Shown in pieces: positions 1-8,867 of a stretch of 64,000 nucleotides of DNA. A program made the translations under genes and the position numbers. Under the pieces are notes generated by a model. That model searched no databases and had not been told where the DNA came from. It saw only the letters and a list, made by a program, of their open reading frames with translations. Source of the DNA: Cordylochernes scorpioides (lineage: Eukaryota; Arthropoda; Arachnida; Pseudoscorpiones; Chernetidae); contig CP092874.1 of assembly GCA_030710605.1 (NCBI GenBank), forward strand, positions 45,472,665 to 45,536,664, given 5' to 3'. Numbering within the stretch: position 1 is the stretch's first letter; each line of letters opens with the position of its first letter.

Positions 1-1309
1 AATATATTTTTAAGGGTATTAATAGATAAAATACCAAAAGGTAGTGAAGCTTCTATTATAAAAAAAATTAGTTTTTAAGTAAGGTTACCGATTTTAAGTT
101 TTAAAAATATATATCCAAGAGTATTTACATTGTGGGCTATTGCGTTTATAGTCAAACTGAACTGATGGATAATAATTTTATATGGTAATCTATTTTCTAT
201 GGTTCTTAAAATATCCAATTTAAGTATGTTAATAGATGCTCCCGTGTCTATTAAAAAGGGCAAATTTACATTTGGTGACAGTTCAGTCCATATTACGAGC
301 AGTTCAACGAAAAAAGGCTGCAGGTTTTCCTACCGTTGAGTTGCTCGCGGGGCTTGTTGAGTCGTCTTGGCTTGCAGCTTGGACTTGGGGAACATGGCTC
401 AGGGATTGGACCTTGGGCCGGGTGTGGGTAGCACATTTTGGCACAGTGGTTGTGCGTGGACTGGCGCTGTAGACTTGGCGTGTTCGGTCCTGTGGGAACC
501 GTTGTTCACACTGGGAGTGCCAGTGCATATCATTGCAATACTTGCAAGGCGAGGGTGGGGGTGCAACTTGGTACGTTACATGTGATGACCGCTGGTTGTT
601 GAACCGCAGTGGTGGGTTGTGGTAGGTTGGATGTGGGGCCTTGTCTACTTGGCGCTGGTACGCATCACTGGTGGCACACTGAGTTCTCCTTATTCTTGAC
701 ACTAGGTCTAACCATTCTTTAATGGTGTTTGGCTGCACAGTTGCGATTAATCGCTGGCCTGCGACGGGTAGTCCTTCGGTCAGAGACTCTATTAATATGT
801 TGGCGGGTAGGTTTAATTTCATGCCCATTTCTGTTTTGTTTTGGTAGTAGTCTTCTAGGGGCATTTGGGGTGTCAATTTGATAATTTGATGGCTAGGAAG
901 CGTGAAACGACGATTCTGTCGTTGTTGGGAATAAATCTATCATGGTTTGGCAGGCTTCATTATAAAATAACCTATCTAACCATAAGCTTCGGAAATATTG
1001 GAGGGGCTTACCTTGCAGGTAGCAGGGTAACTTGCGTAGCCGGTCCGTGTAGGTCAGCTCAGGTCGGTCTGCTTGGGCATCGAAGATGTCGAAAAAGCTC
1101 TGGGCTTCAAAGGTACCATCGTATGGACTCACGTCCATCTCCCTCAGAGATCGGGCGACCAACAGCTTACTCAGGGCATCGGCGATCTGTGTCAGCGGGT
1201 CTGCGGAGGTCCCTTGGGGCGGCGACATTTCCTCCTCTTCAAATGTCGTCTCTTGTTTGGGGACTGATGGCCCGGTCGAATCGTTGGACTGTTCGGTTTG
1301 CTCCTCCAT
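1..1309 (-). pseudogene. LTR retrotransposon gag-protease remnant
   Basis: Minus-strand reading runs from about 1309 to the left edge. Positions 1309-893 encode an acidic N-terminus followed by a gag-like helical segment (PYDGTFEAQSFFDIFDAQ, then LPCYLQGKPLQYFRSLW). A frameshift near 877-905 leads into 876-304, which continues gag (LEDYYQNKTEMGMKLNLPAN) and has one zinc-knuckle-like cluster CKYCNDMHWHSQC. The retropepsin follows in a +1 frame, with the active-site string FLIDTGASINIL at about 263-225. The protease frame can be followed to position 1 but crosses a TAA near 72-74. RT and integrase would lie beyond the left edge. Gag plus a DTGA protease is typical of Ty3/gypsy-like LTR elements; the clade is not resolved. 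Two shifts and one stop show a dead copy, although the gag/protease shift could be natural. Confidence 0.75.
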
Positions 1310-1925
1310 CTTTGCACTTTCTCGCTTCTATCTGGACTATCTGGCCTTCTTCGTTTGGTATCCTTCGTTTTGGTTATCCTGTCGACTATTTATGTGGTGA
1401 GGTCCTGTAGCCTCTTATCCTGTCGACTAAAAATGTGATGAGGTATCCAGTCGACTTAAACTGTGGTGTGTTCCTTGTCGACTCTCGCTATACTGTATTA
1501 ACCGAGAGGAACAGTCAGGACGGGGAGTTTTCCAGTACCTCTCTGCACCTTATAAGACCTTTAAAAGTTCTCACAGAGTACAGGCAGTCGTGGTCGAGGC
1601 AGAGTGGAAAGCTTGGGAATGTCCATACACAAAAAACGAAGACACAGTTGCACTAAGAGAGTTCCGTGAACTGATAAAAGTTGAGCTAGGAGCGAAAAAT
1701 GGAGATAGAAGAGTTCTTACTGACTACATGGTGGATGAGGAGGACCTTGGTACAACCGACAAGGGCTCACGCAGATGATGAAGTGACTGTATTTATAGGT
1801 TAAGACAGGGGCGACAGTTATGCGACAGGGGCGTGGATCGTCTGGTGAAATTCTACTGGCGCCGTGGCAGTTTCCATATTTAGACCTTGTTGTTTTGTGA
1901 CTTCCATCTATCTCGAATTTGGACG
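1310..1925. other. Leader/LTR candidate region of the gag element
   Basis: This lies upstream of the minus-strand gag start, where a leader, primer site and LTR would be expected. The second LTR is outside the window, so neither border can be proven. Small plus-strand ORFs here (around 1590-1778) have no recognisable motif. Confidence 0.3.
1381..1482. repeat. Four spaced GTCGAC motifs
   Basis: The hexamer GTCGAC occurs at 1381, 1422, 1450 and 1477, often inside a tcctGTCGACt context (spacings about 41, 28 and 27 bp). It sits just upstream of the gag start on the minus strand and may be an internal repeat of the retroelement leader. Confidence 0.5.
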
Positions 1926-2025
1926 NNNNNNNNNNNNNNNNNNNNNNNNNNNNNNNNNNNNNNNNNNNNNNNNNNNNNNNNNNNNNNNNNNNNNNNNNNN
2001 NNNNNNNNNNNNNNNNNNNNNNNNN
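1926..2025. other. Assembly gap (100 N)
   Basis: Exactly 100 N, the conventional placeholder for a gap of unknown size. The right flank enters a Tigger-B element, whose other end is therefore unseen. Confidence 0.99.
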
Positions 2026-2175
2026 ACACAATGGTTTCAATTAATATCATCAATTTATATTACAAGCTATTTTAAAAAATATTAGCGAGTTATAGGGATT
2101 AGAAAACCATCTAACTTTAATTCAACCGAAAGCTCTGATCCCTTGGGGTGTTGAATTAAAGAGGTTCGACTCTAA
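2026..2175 (+). mobile_element. Tigger-B right-end fragment
   Basis: Matches the right end of the Tigger-B copies at 8868-9963 and 62450-63547: interior text on an alternating AT background, then cattcaaccgaaagctctga-type subterminal sequence, ending in AATTAAAGAGGTTCGACT. The terminal G of the family end CGACTG is mutated. Confidence 0.8.
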
Positions 2176-2500
2176 AATGCTTGTAGGCGATGGGGTTTGT
2201 CTTCATGATAGGTAAATTTGGCTCTTTATATTGATTCAAAGAATCTGAAGCCCATACTGTGGCACTTAGCTTCAGATGAGGCCACTCCTAACATGGATGA
2301 CGGGCAAGTTTGTGCTGACATGGATTCAAACCCAGCTGTTGGTTGGTAGCCATTACTTTTAATGGTAAAATACGAGGATAAAGTCTGACTGTCATGTGGT
2401 GGATAGCCAACAAGCAGCTCTTTTTACCCATCATGAAGTCTTATGGACTAAATTTTGATATTCAGTCTCTGTGACCTTGTATAATTATACAAAGGGATAA
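2176..2500. other. No recognised feature
   Basis: No convincing ORF or shared repeat was seen. A GGATTCAAACCC string near 2323 resembles a pol III B box but has no matching A box. Confidence 0.4.
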
Positions 2501-2559
2501 TAATAATAAAAAACTTTTAATGGCTACCATAATATAATGACAGAAGGTTACAATAATAT

Positions 2560-3017
2560 AATAAATTCTTATATTCGAGAAGTTGATAACGAAATATCTA
2601 GAATTTTGAAAAAATGTAAATATAATATTTGGTACAGTACTGGGACAAAAGGGAATTTTTAACTAGAAATAACATAATGAAGGATAACATAAGCACATCA
2701 AAACCAAATAACGTAATTTATGGGATTAATGCACAGAATGTGATTAAATTTATGTAGGAGAAACCGGCCGAAATTTAAAGACCAGAATTAAGGAACACCA
2801 ACAGGGTTTATTGGGGAGAAGGGCATTAAGCAAAATTGGGGAACATGCATTATTTCCAGGACATAGGCCAGATTGGAATGATATTGAGATATTTCACAGG
2901 AATATAAAATTTAAAAAGGAAAGATTATTTTTAGAGGGATGGGTATCACGAGAATTTGGGAAAAGAACTATAAATACTTTTGAAGATATTCCGCAACACA
3001 ATATGCTTCATTTTTAA
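2560..3017 (+). pseudogene. Penelope-like element, GIY-YIG end (family PLE-B)
   Basis: The translated plus strand gives YVGETGRNLKTRIKEHQ near 2752-2800, the YIG half of a GIY-YIG nuclease, followed by an uninterrupted tail (GEHALFPGHRPDWND... to a stop at 3015). Upstream text (ILKKCKYNIWYSTGTK) is the RT/EN linker type, with stops. The cysteines expected before the YIG segment are lost and the reading frame is broken, so this is a 5'-truncated, inactive copy. In PLEs this domain nicks the target and sits C-terminal to the RT. The remnant continues into a hammerhead-like 3' end at about 3318-3354. Confidence 0.75.
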
Positions 3018-3317
3018 ATTTAAAAAGTAGTTAATAAGCTAGATAAAAATGGACATAATAGTTAGAAATCTATATATTAATCTTTGTGATTATTATTATT
3101 ATATTACTTTATTTATTTATTTTTACTTAATTCATTATAATTTTATTATTATATATTTTTATTTCCAAGATCATAGTCTTTGACGAGTTTAATATTTGTT
3201 TTTTGACTCGCGCTTTAGATGTTGTACTAAATTCGAAAAAAAAATCTCGTGAGAACGCCCTTGCAAACCTCAGAACAATTTTTAACGCCTTGCCAAATGT
3301 TTATTTTTATTTACTTC

Positions 3318-3356
3318 TCCTGACGAAGACAAAAGATATTTGTCGAAACGTTGAGA
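3318..3356 (+). ncRNA. Hammerhead-like motif at PLE-B 3' end
   Basis: Core CTGACGA, one extra A, a 6-bp stem GACAAA/TTTGTC, then GAAACGTT. PLE terminal repeats are known to carry hammerhead motifs; the extra base before stem II and the minimal stem III make activity uncertain. The motif lies 300 bp downstream of the GIY-YIG remnant, as expected for a 3' terminal repeat. Confidence 0.5.
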
Positions 3357-3475
3357 AAATAAAAAACTCCAACTGGCCGAAGTGTCTATTTTTCATATAA
3401 ATATGAATGCCGGCCAGGCAGCCTCTATCTTTACGATAATATTTCCATTCACTCTCACAGTATCTTTATTCTTTA

Positions 3476-3840
3476 CTAGACGGGTGACCCGGGCTTCGCC
3501 CCGGCATTGACCCGTGTGCATATCTACCCGAGTGATATGTATTTAGATAAGATTTTTTTTTTATAATTGTTTGTTATTAGCATTATCTATTTGTTTGCAT
3601 CAGCATAATTTAATCTAATCTTTGATAGAGGGCGCTGTTCGTGAGCTAAGTAGAATAATTTGAATATATAGTTTTAATAATTGATTTATATATATTTTTA
3701 AAATAGCCTATCGTCTTCCCCGTATTTTTTTACCTATGTATGGAAATTTTGGTTTGAATTAGTGAACTACTGCGAATTTGTATACCGGACATACAAACAT
3801 ACAAACAAACAAACATACAAACATTCATTTTTATATATGA
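3476..3840 (-). mobile_element. Short Helitron-like element
   Basis: On the minus strand it ends in CTAG (plus 3476-3479) preceded by a GC hairpin (cccggGCTTCgccccgg region) and begins TCATATATAAAAATGAATG. Hairpin plus terminal CTAG is the Helitron 3' hallmark. The base before the 5' TC is not A, so the 5' border is less sure than the 3' border. No Rep/helicase coding. Confidence 0.55.
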
Positions 3841-4020
3841 GCCCCTCAATGCACAGATTGATTAACTCCATAAATAATCTGGAAAAAAATGTTTAATTTT
3901 TGTTGAAAGTCTAAAAATCTATATGACATATAGATTTTTAGACTTTCAACAAAATTAAACATTTTTTTTCCCGATTATTTATGGAGTTAATCAATCTGTG
4001 CATTGAGGGGCTCATATATA
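3834..4020. repeat. 187-bp near-perfect palindrome
   Basis: Arms of about 90 bp: the left arm starts TATATGAGCCCCTCAATGCA and the right arm ends with its reverse complement, with only a few mismatches and almost no spacer. It directly abuts the Helitron-like element. No coding potential. Likely a foldback mobile unit; no target duplication was identified. Confidence 0.8.
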
Positions 4021-4137
4021 GATTTTTCATTCTTTTTGTAAGTCTAGCCTCAACACAGCTTTGTCCACCACACTCTGTTGTTGGTCCGGGACTGTTTATT
4101 AGATATTGACAGCTACTCACCATGGTGCTTCCCCATT

Positions 4138-4398
4138 TCTATTCAAGTTGTAGACTCATCAACTTTTATTTTTAAAAAGATTATTGTTCTTGACCTTTTG
4201 CTGAGCCACTATCACCCTTTTCAAAAGATGGAAATTTATTAGTAAAAAATTGTCCCTACATTATTATATTGTGATATAATCAAATGGACAATACTAATAA
4301 GTTTCCATCTTTTGGATAGGGTGATAGTGGGTCGGTGAAATGTCCAAGGCAATAAACTTTTTAAATAAAAGTGTTGATGACTCTACAACTTGAATAGA
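4138..4398. repeat. Inverted repeat, arms about 115 bp
   Basis: The left arm begins CTATTCAAGTTGTAGA and the right arm ends with its complement CTACAACTTGAATAG. Both arms share an internal segment with CACTATCACCC and AAAGATGGAAA. Arms are more diverged than in the neighbouring palindrome. A foldback unit of unknown family. Confidence 0.75.
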
Positions 4399-4917
4399 TG
4401 TAAATCCAACCTACCATTATGAGAGTCTCTATAGTGCCCCATTTGCCACCTTGTGCCTGGTTAGATTTTTCTTTTTGCTATAACCCTTTCCACTACAACA
4501 AGTAGGTATGAGCCAAGGTGTGTTGAGGGTGGTACCTGGGAAAGGATTGATTCAACATTTCTAATAGAAGGGTCTGGAATTGAAAGACACAAAGAGGTGG
4601 AGGGGATTACATAGATAGACTGAAATGGAATTCCAAGATGGCTGACCACTGTATCAGAGATGGCTCTACTACATGATGATGAATACCTCTTTTATTAGGT
4701 TCTTTAATGAGACTCTGAGACTTTAATAGTGAAGTAACCTTAATTAAGATAGTACAAAACATTTCTGTATATTATAATGTGAGAAATGACTTTTTTTTTT
4801 TAATGGCTTAATACTTATAGATGTTGATTATAAGGCACAATTTAGATTTTAGAATATAAACACAATGTAATAAGACCAAATAAATAGTGTGTGACGTTTC
4901 GGCAACAACTCTGTTAC

Positions 4918-5304
4918 TTCCCACGTGATCTAGTGGCTAAGATATCTGGCTTTCACCCAAAAGGCCTAGGTTCGATTCCCAGTGTGGGAAGTTTTTAGGG
5001 GGTTGGTGAATGGAAGGTCTAAAACCGTTGGCTTTCGACCGCTACGACCTGAGTTCGATTCCTGCATTGGGCACTTTTTTCTGATAAAAAAAAAATGCTC
5101 CAATGGCTCCTGATTCTTGCAAAAGTCCAACCCCACCAGCGAATGAAAGCAACCAAACGGGGCTCTGGCACATTTGTAAATGCAAAGTCAAACTGCTTTT
5201 CTCATGTGTAGACATGTGGTACACTTACAGTAAAAGCAGTCGCCTACCTCTACCAACCATGGTTATCATGGCCTGTACCATGTGTACTAGGGATAAACAA
5301 AAAA
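4918..5304 (+). mobile_element. Chimeric tRNA-Glu + tRNA-derived SINE retroposon
   Basis: The unit lies between AACTCTGTTAC (4907-4917) and AACTCTTGTTAC (5305-5316), a target duplication of 11-12 bp. It contains the tRNA-Glu-like gene, a short linker, then the window's standard SINE. That SINE has a GGGGGTTGGTGAATGG head, pol III A and B box-like strings (GGTCTAAAACCG, GAGTTCGATTCC), a body with CTTGCAAAAGTCCAACCCCA, and a tail at CTAGGGATAAAC followed by A-runs. Other SINE copies start at the GGGGGT head, so the extra tRNA is specific to this copy. Confidence 0.7.
4919..4990 (+). tRNA. tRNA-Glu (UUC)-like gene
   Basis: A 72-nt cloverleaf. Acceptor TCCCACG/TGTGGGA pairs in all seven positions (one G-T), with discriminator A. 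The D arm includes TCTAGTGGCTAAGAT. Anticodon loop CTTTCAC gives UUC. T arm CTAGG-TTCGATT-CCCAG. One mismatch each in the anticodon stem (C-A) and T stem (A-C) suggests a tRNA pseudogene or a relaxed copy. A TTTTT terminator follows after one base. It is the 5' part of a retroposed unit (4918-5304), so it is probably not an original chromosomal tRNA gene. Confidence 0.7.
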
Positions 5305-5372
5305 AACTCTTGTTACAGAAGTGTCACACATTTATTTATTTGGTTTGGTCTTATTACCTTGTATACTTATAG

Positions 5373-5781
5373 AGGTTTTTTTTTATAATGTTAAAATTTT
5401 TTACTTATAATCCAGGCACCTATATAAAAAAAACTTTAGTGAACATAGGCTGTATTAGGAAGATTTGGTGAGAAGGAAGGAAATGGATGGTTTCATCACA
5501 CTCCATCCTCTTGCTCAACAACCAAGATCAATTAGACAGAGTGACTGACCAATGTGAAATTTTGGGGAGGAACAAACTCTAATTAATGCAAATGTGTTTT
5601 TGTGTCATTTGATAACATTTCTATCTCCTCTCAAAAGTATGTGGTATGAAATGTTTGCAGTCATGTGGATTCATTTTTTTTTCTGTATAAGGAGTCTCCA
5701 TGATGGAGTATTTCTGACAATGGTTGGTTATCCTTCTAGGAGGTGGCAGTCAGATTTAGCCCCCCCCCCCATGTCATGGTA
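5373..5781. other. No recognised feature
   Basis: Mixed unique-looking sequence with a 14-C homopolymer run at about 5759-5770 next to a MITE. The small ORFs lack any recognisable domain. Confidence 0.4.
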
Positions 5782-5935
5782 CGGTAGAACCTACATGTAG
5801 ATACCTCTCTATAAAGGAGAGTTTTCATTTCCAAAATGACCATTTTTTACCAATTACCTGCGCTCCAGTAAGAGGACTCCTCTGTCTAAAGGACTCTTTG
5901 GCTCTGCAACTAGGTAGAGAGAGGTAGTTCTACTG
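5782..5935. mobile_element. MITE-C (pogo/Tigger-type), diverged copy
   Basis: MITE-C is a family of about 150-180 bp with ends CAGTAGAACCTCC...GGAGGTTCTACTG, TA target sites and internal strings TTTTCATT, CTCTCCGGTAAGAGGACA and GGACACTTTGGCTCTGCAA. No coding capacity. The CAGT...ACTG ends and TA duplication place it with TcMar-Tigger/pogo. In this copy the left end reads CGGTAGAACC. Confidence 0.75.
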
Positions 5936-6079
5936 TACCACTCAGTGTAGTTTGTATTGACAATTATCAGAACACCTTATGAATGGAATGAGCCACAGAG
6001 GACCTAGGAGGGACTACCTAATTCAGCAAGGTCCATTATTACAGGATTGCGGATTTTGACGAATTACAAACATCATATA

Positions 6080-6142
6080 ATGCCGCAACTCTTTTTTATT
6101 CACCTGATCAAAAGAAGCTTTCGGGAAAGCCCTTCTTCAGCT
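6080..6142 (-). ncRNA. Hammerhead-like PLE terminal fragment
   Basis: Minus strand reads CTGAAGA, an extra A, GGGC-TTT-CCC, GAAAGCTTC. This has the same logic as the other PLE-type motifs in the window but belongs to a different sequence family. No RT or endonuclease remnant adjoins it, so it looks like a solo terminal repeat. Confidence 0.4.
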
Positions 6143-6477
6143 AACTAAAAGGTTCAGTCTGACAGCATCTTCAGTAGACATGCTAACAACTATCCTAACA
6201 ACTCTGTTAGTTCCCGGTGGCAGCTGGAAAAATGTGGTCTATATGGACCAAGAGGATCCATTAAATACATCTTGAGATATACTATTATATTCAAGTGGCC
6301 TTTAAACATTGAAGGAAGATTCTTATTCATGAGGAGTGGTGTATGTGTGTGGAAATAGCTCTTTACTCCTAGTTTGCTTATTTGGAGGTATTACCTTTTA
6401 GTGTAGGTTAATTCTCTAATTGTACCAGCTTCTAAAACCTCTCTTTCACAAAGTGTGTATGTGGCGCAGTGATGCAG

Positions 6478-6610
6478 GAAGGATCTGCTGTGGCGCAAGA
6501 GCTGCCAGCCTGTTGTTGGGCGCATGGTCAGCAAGGATGGACTCATTCAGCACCTGCTTCCTCTAGGCATGAGTTTCATCGGCCGCCAGGAGTGTGATAT
6601 CCTGCTGCAG
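6478..6610 (+). CDS. Candidate host exon, possibly death-fold-like
   Basis: A GC-richer island in AT-rich surroundings. After an AG at 6476-6477 the frame reads KDLLWRKSCQPVVGRMVSKD, then GLIQHLLPLGMSFIGRQECD and ILLQ, and ends exactly at CAG before GTAGGA, a good donor site. The LxxHLxPxG...xQExDxIL pattern loosely recalls CARD-type death-fold helices, but this is by eye only. There is no other exon nearby and no repeat copy elsewhere in the window. It could equally be an old repeat. Confidence 0.3.
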
Positions 6611-6744
6611 GTAGGACTTCCTGAGTTGGTTGATGTAGGCTCCAGCTTTGAGATAAACCCCAGTTTAAACCAACATTTTCTCTACCGTTAAACATACTCC
6701 ATGAGAGGACTTCTCTCTTCAAAGGACAATTATCATCACCAATA

Positions 6745-6979
6745 CAGTAGAATTTCCATGAGGGGACACTGTCGCAAGAGAACAGCTTTACAAAGAATAG
6801 TTTTCATCGCCAATATAGTAGAACCTCCATGAGAGGACACCTCTCCACAAATGACAGTTTTAATCACCAAAATGACCATTTTCACTATTTAGCAACTCTC
6901 CGGTAAGAGGACACTTCTCTCTCTAAAATACACTTTGGCTCTGCAACCAGGTGTTGTCCTTTAGAGAGAGGTTCGACTG
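6745..6979. mobile_element. MITE-C with duplicated left end
   Basis: Starts CAGTAGAATTTCC at 6745, but a second family left end (TAGTAGAACCTCC) appears at about 6806, so two left ends lie in tandem before a single right end GAGGTTCGACTG. Confidence 0.75.
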
Positions 6980-7179
6980 TATTATAAAGTCTGCTTTCAT
7001 TAACTGGCAGCTCACTGGGTGAACAAGCAAAGATTACTTATGATTATAATAAGTCCCTAAATGACAAATGTACACTCAGGATACTCTTAATCTAAAATAA
7101 ATTTACATAAAAACTTTGTTGATGCATGAGGAACCTTGATTTTACAATCTTCTTTAAAAGGAGCAACATGGCTATAACA

Positions 7180-7326
7180 GCTACTAGGTAATAAGACCAA
7201 ATACAATGAATGAATAGTGTGTGATGTTTCTGTATCAGTGTTGTTACCGAAATGTCGCACACATATTTATTTAGATTTGGTCTTATCACCTTGTAGTTCT
7301 AATCTATAATCCAAATTGTGTCTTAT
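7180..7326. mobile_element. PLE-A palindromic unit
   Basis: Short palindrome of the Penelope-derived PLE-A family (AGGTAATAAGACCAAAT ... ATTTGGTCTTATCACC). It is flanked by CATGGCTATAACA (7167-7179) and CATGGTTATAACA (7327-7339), a 13-bp duplication with one mismatch. Confidence 0.75.
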
Positions 7327-8090
7327 CATGGTTATAACATCATAATTCTAAGGTTATAGAATAAAGACATTTTGGGAAATAAATATAATAATAAAAGATA
7401 AAAGCCATTCACAACAAATTTATTTTTATTAACTTTAACTGTGAGCTTTTGAACTCTCTATGGCTATTCAACAGGTAAAATATGACATTAAGAGCGAATG
7501 CTGCCTCCCATGTACACTTATCATCTTTTTTCTTTGAAGAGGTTGGTCGCTGTTAAAGTAAATAAAAGAAAGTTATTGTCACAAAGTATTTATCTTTATT
7601 CTGTATAAATATTTCTAAAGTTCCAGATGTTTTAACCTTGGTGTGTGATATCAACAACATGCTTATAGTAACATAAAATATCTTGGTCCCTAGTGATGCT
7701 GTTATGTATGCAAATTTAAATTGGTCCAAATAAAAAAAGATTAGACTCGGTATATATTTGGGGTTAAAACAACATATATCCAGTTATTTGGAGTGCTTTC
7801 ACTCAGTCTAACAAAGGATGTCTACCCACCAAAGTGAAAATTCCTCTGACAGCCATTGACCAGCTCTGGTTGCATCAACATAGCTGACATGCCATTGTCT
7901 GTCTCACAGGAGCCCTTGTTGTTCATCCTTTCTCTCACATTGGAAGCCCCTCCATCACCTTTCCTATAAGTTCAACAATTTGTGACACTTTATTTTTGCA
8001 ATATCATTTGCTAAACTCAATGATTTTGGGATTTGGTCTTTTTGTTTCTCTGTGTTTTTATAGAAGAACACATTATAAATAATAAACAAA
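7327..8090. other. No recognised feature
   Basis: AT-rich, with only short ORFs lacking motifs. No repeat family recognised elsewhere in the window. Confidence 0.4.
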
Positions 8091-8172
8091 AAAGCTTCCG
8101 AGGATGAGTTTCTTATTTTATTCCAATATCCTCTAAAGCTTTTTCTTGTGTATCTCAAACCTTTCTACAGGA
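8090..8172 (-). repeat. PLE-type terminal fragment
   Basis: The minus strand contains CCTGTAGAAAGGTTTGAGA and ends in AATAAGAAACTCATCC, resembling the fragment at 35130-35218 (CCTGTAGAAGGGCAGAGATG). It probably comes from a further Penelope-type terminal repeat family; degenerate. Confidence 0.35.
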
Positions 8173-8202
8173 TTATATGATAAAATAAGTCTTTAACTAA
8201 TA

Positions 8203-8376
8203 CAGTAGAACCTCCATGAGAGGACACTCGCTCTAGAGGATACCTCTCTATAAAGAACAGTTTTCATTTCAAAAATGACCATTTTTACTATTTAGTAGCT
8301 CTCCGGTAAGACGACACCTCTCCCTAAAGGACACTTTGGCTCTGCAATGAGGTTTCCTTTACATGGATGTTCTACT
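8203..8376. mobile_element. MITE-C copy
   Basis: Left end CAGTAGAACCTCCATGAGAG is intact; the right end TTCTACTT has lost the last G. TA precedes the left end. Confidence 0.8.
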
Positions 8377-8390
8377 TATCATATATTCAC

Positions 8391-8437
8391 AAGATAATAA
8401 GACCAAATCCAAATAAATAAATAGTGTGTGACGTTTG
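8391..8437 (+). repeat. PLE-A half unit
   Basis: One arm only: ATAATAAGACCAAATCC through GTGTGTGACGTTT, then unrelated sequence. Confidence 0.6.
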
Positions 8438-8805
8438 AAGGTCAAATGACTGAATTATATTCTGTACCTGAAACCTCTTGGGGGGGGGGAGAAGTTCATA
8501 ACTGATGAGCCATGCTCTTCTTCCTCTTTGAATTTTTATTCATGGCAGTATAAGGGTGTAGAAATAGCTTTTAATTATATGTATTCTATCTTCTTTAAAA
8601 ACAAGACCAAATCCAGACTAAATTTTTTAAATGTAAATATCTATGGTTGAATATATGACTATCATATAAAGCCATTATTAATTAATATATTACAAGAGTA
8701 TTTTCTAAAAATATCAATGATTTAAACCGACTGTAACTCAACACCATCTTTAATTCAACTTGAAATTCTGATACCCCCTGGGGTGTTAATTTAAAGAAGA
8801 TAGTC

Positions 8806-8866
8806 GATAAGGCACAATTTGGATTATAGATTATAAAAACAAGGTAATAAGACCAAATCCAAATAT
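8806..8866 (+). repeat. PLE-A half unit cut by Tigger-B
   Basis: Reads GATAAGGCACAATTTGGATT to ACCAAATCCAAATA and stops at the left end of the Tigger-B element. The other arm is not found after that element, so the unit was already truncated or was lost. Confidence 0.65.
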
Positions 8867-8867
8867 G

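Larger units (their letters stand above)
4829..5372. mobile_element. PLE-A palindromic unit, split by a tRNA-SINE insert
   Basis: Left half 4829-4917 (ATAAGGCACAATTT ... GTGTGTGACGTTTCGG) and right half 5305-5372 are the two arms of the short PLE-A palindrome, as seen unbroken at 20488-20636. The insert at 4918-5304 sits at its centre. Rejoining the halves across one copy of AACTCTGTTAC restores the palindrome. Confidence 0.75.

Noticed and set aside
2320..2340. pol III B-box-like GGATTCAAACCC, possible tRNA or SINE.
   Set aside because: No A box at the right distance, no cloverleaf and no second copy in the window.
3476..4398. CRISPR-like or integron-like array of palindromes.
   Set aside because: The palindromes are different families, not regularly spaced, and the DNA is eukaryotic.
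4140..4400. Possible microRNA-type precursor in the inverted repeat at 4138-4398.
   Set aside because: Arms of over 100 bp with many mismatches and a mobile-unit look; far longer than a miRNA hairpin.
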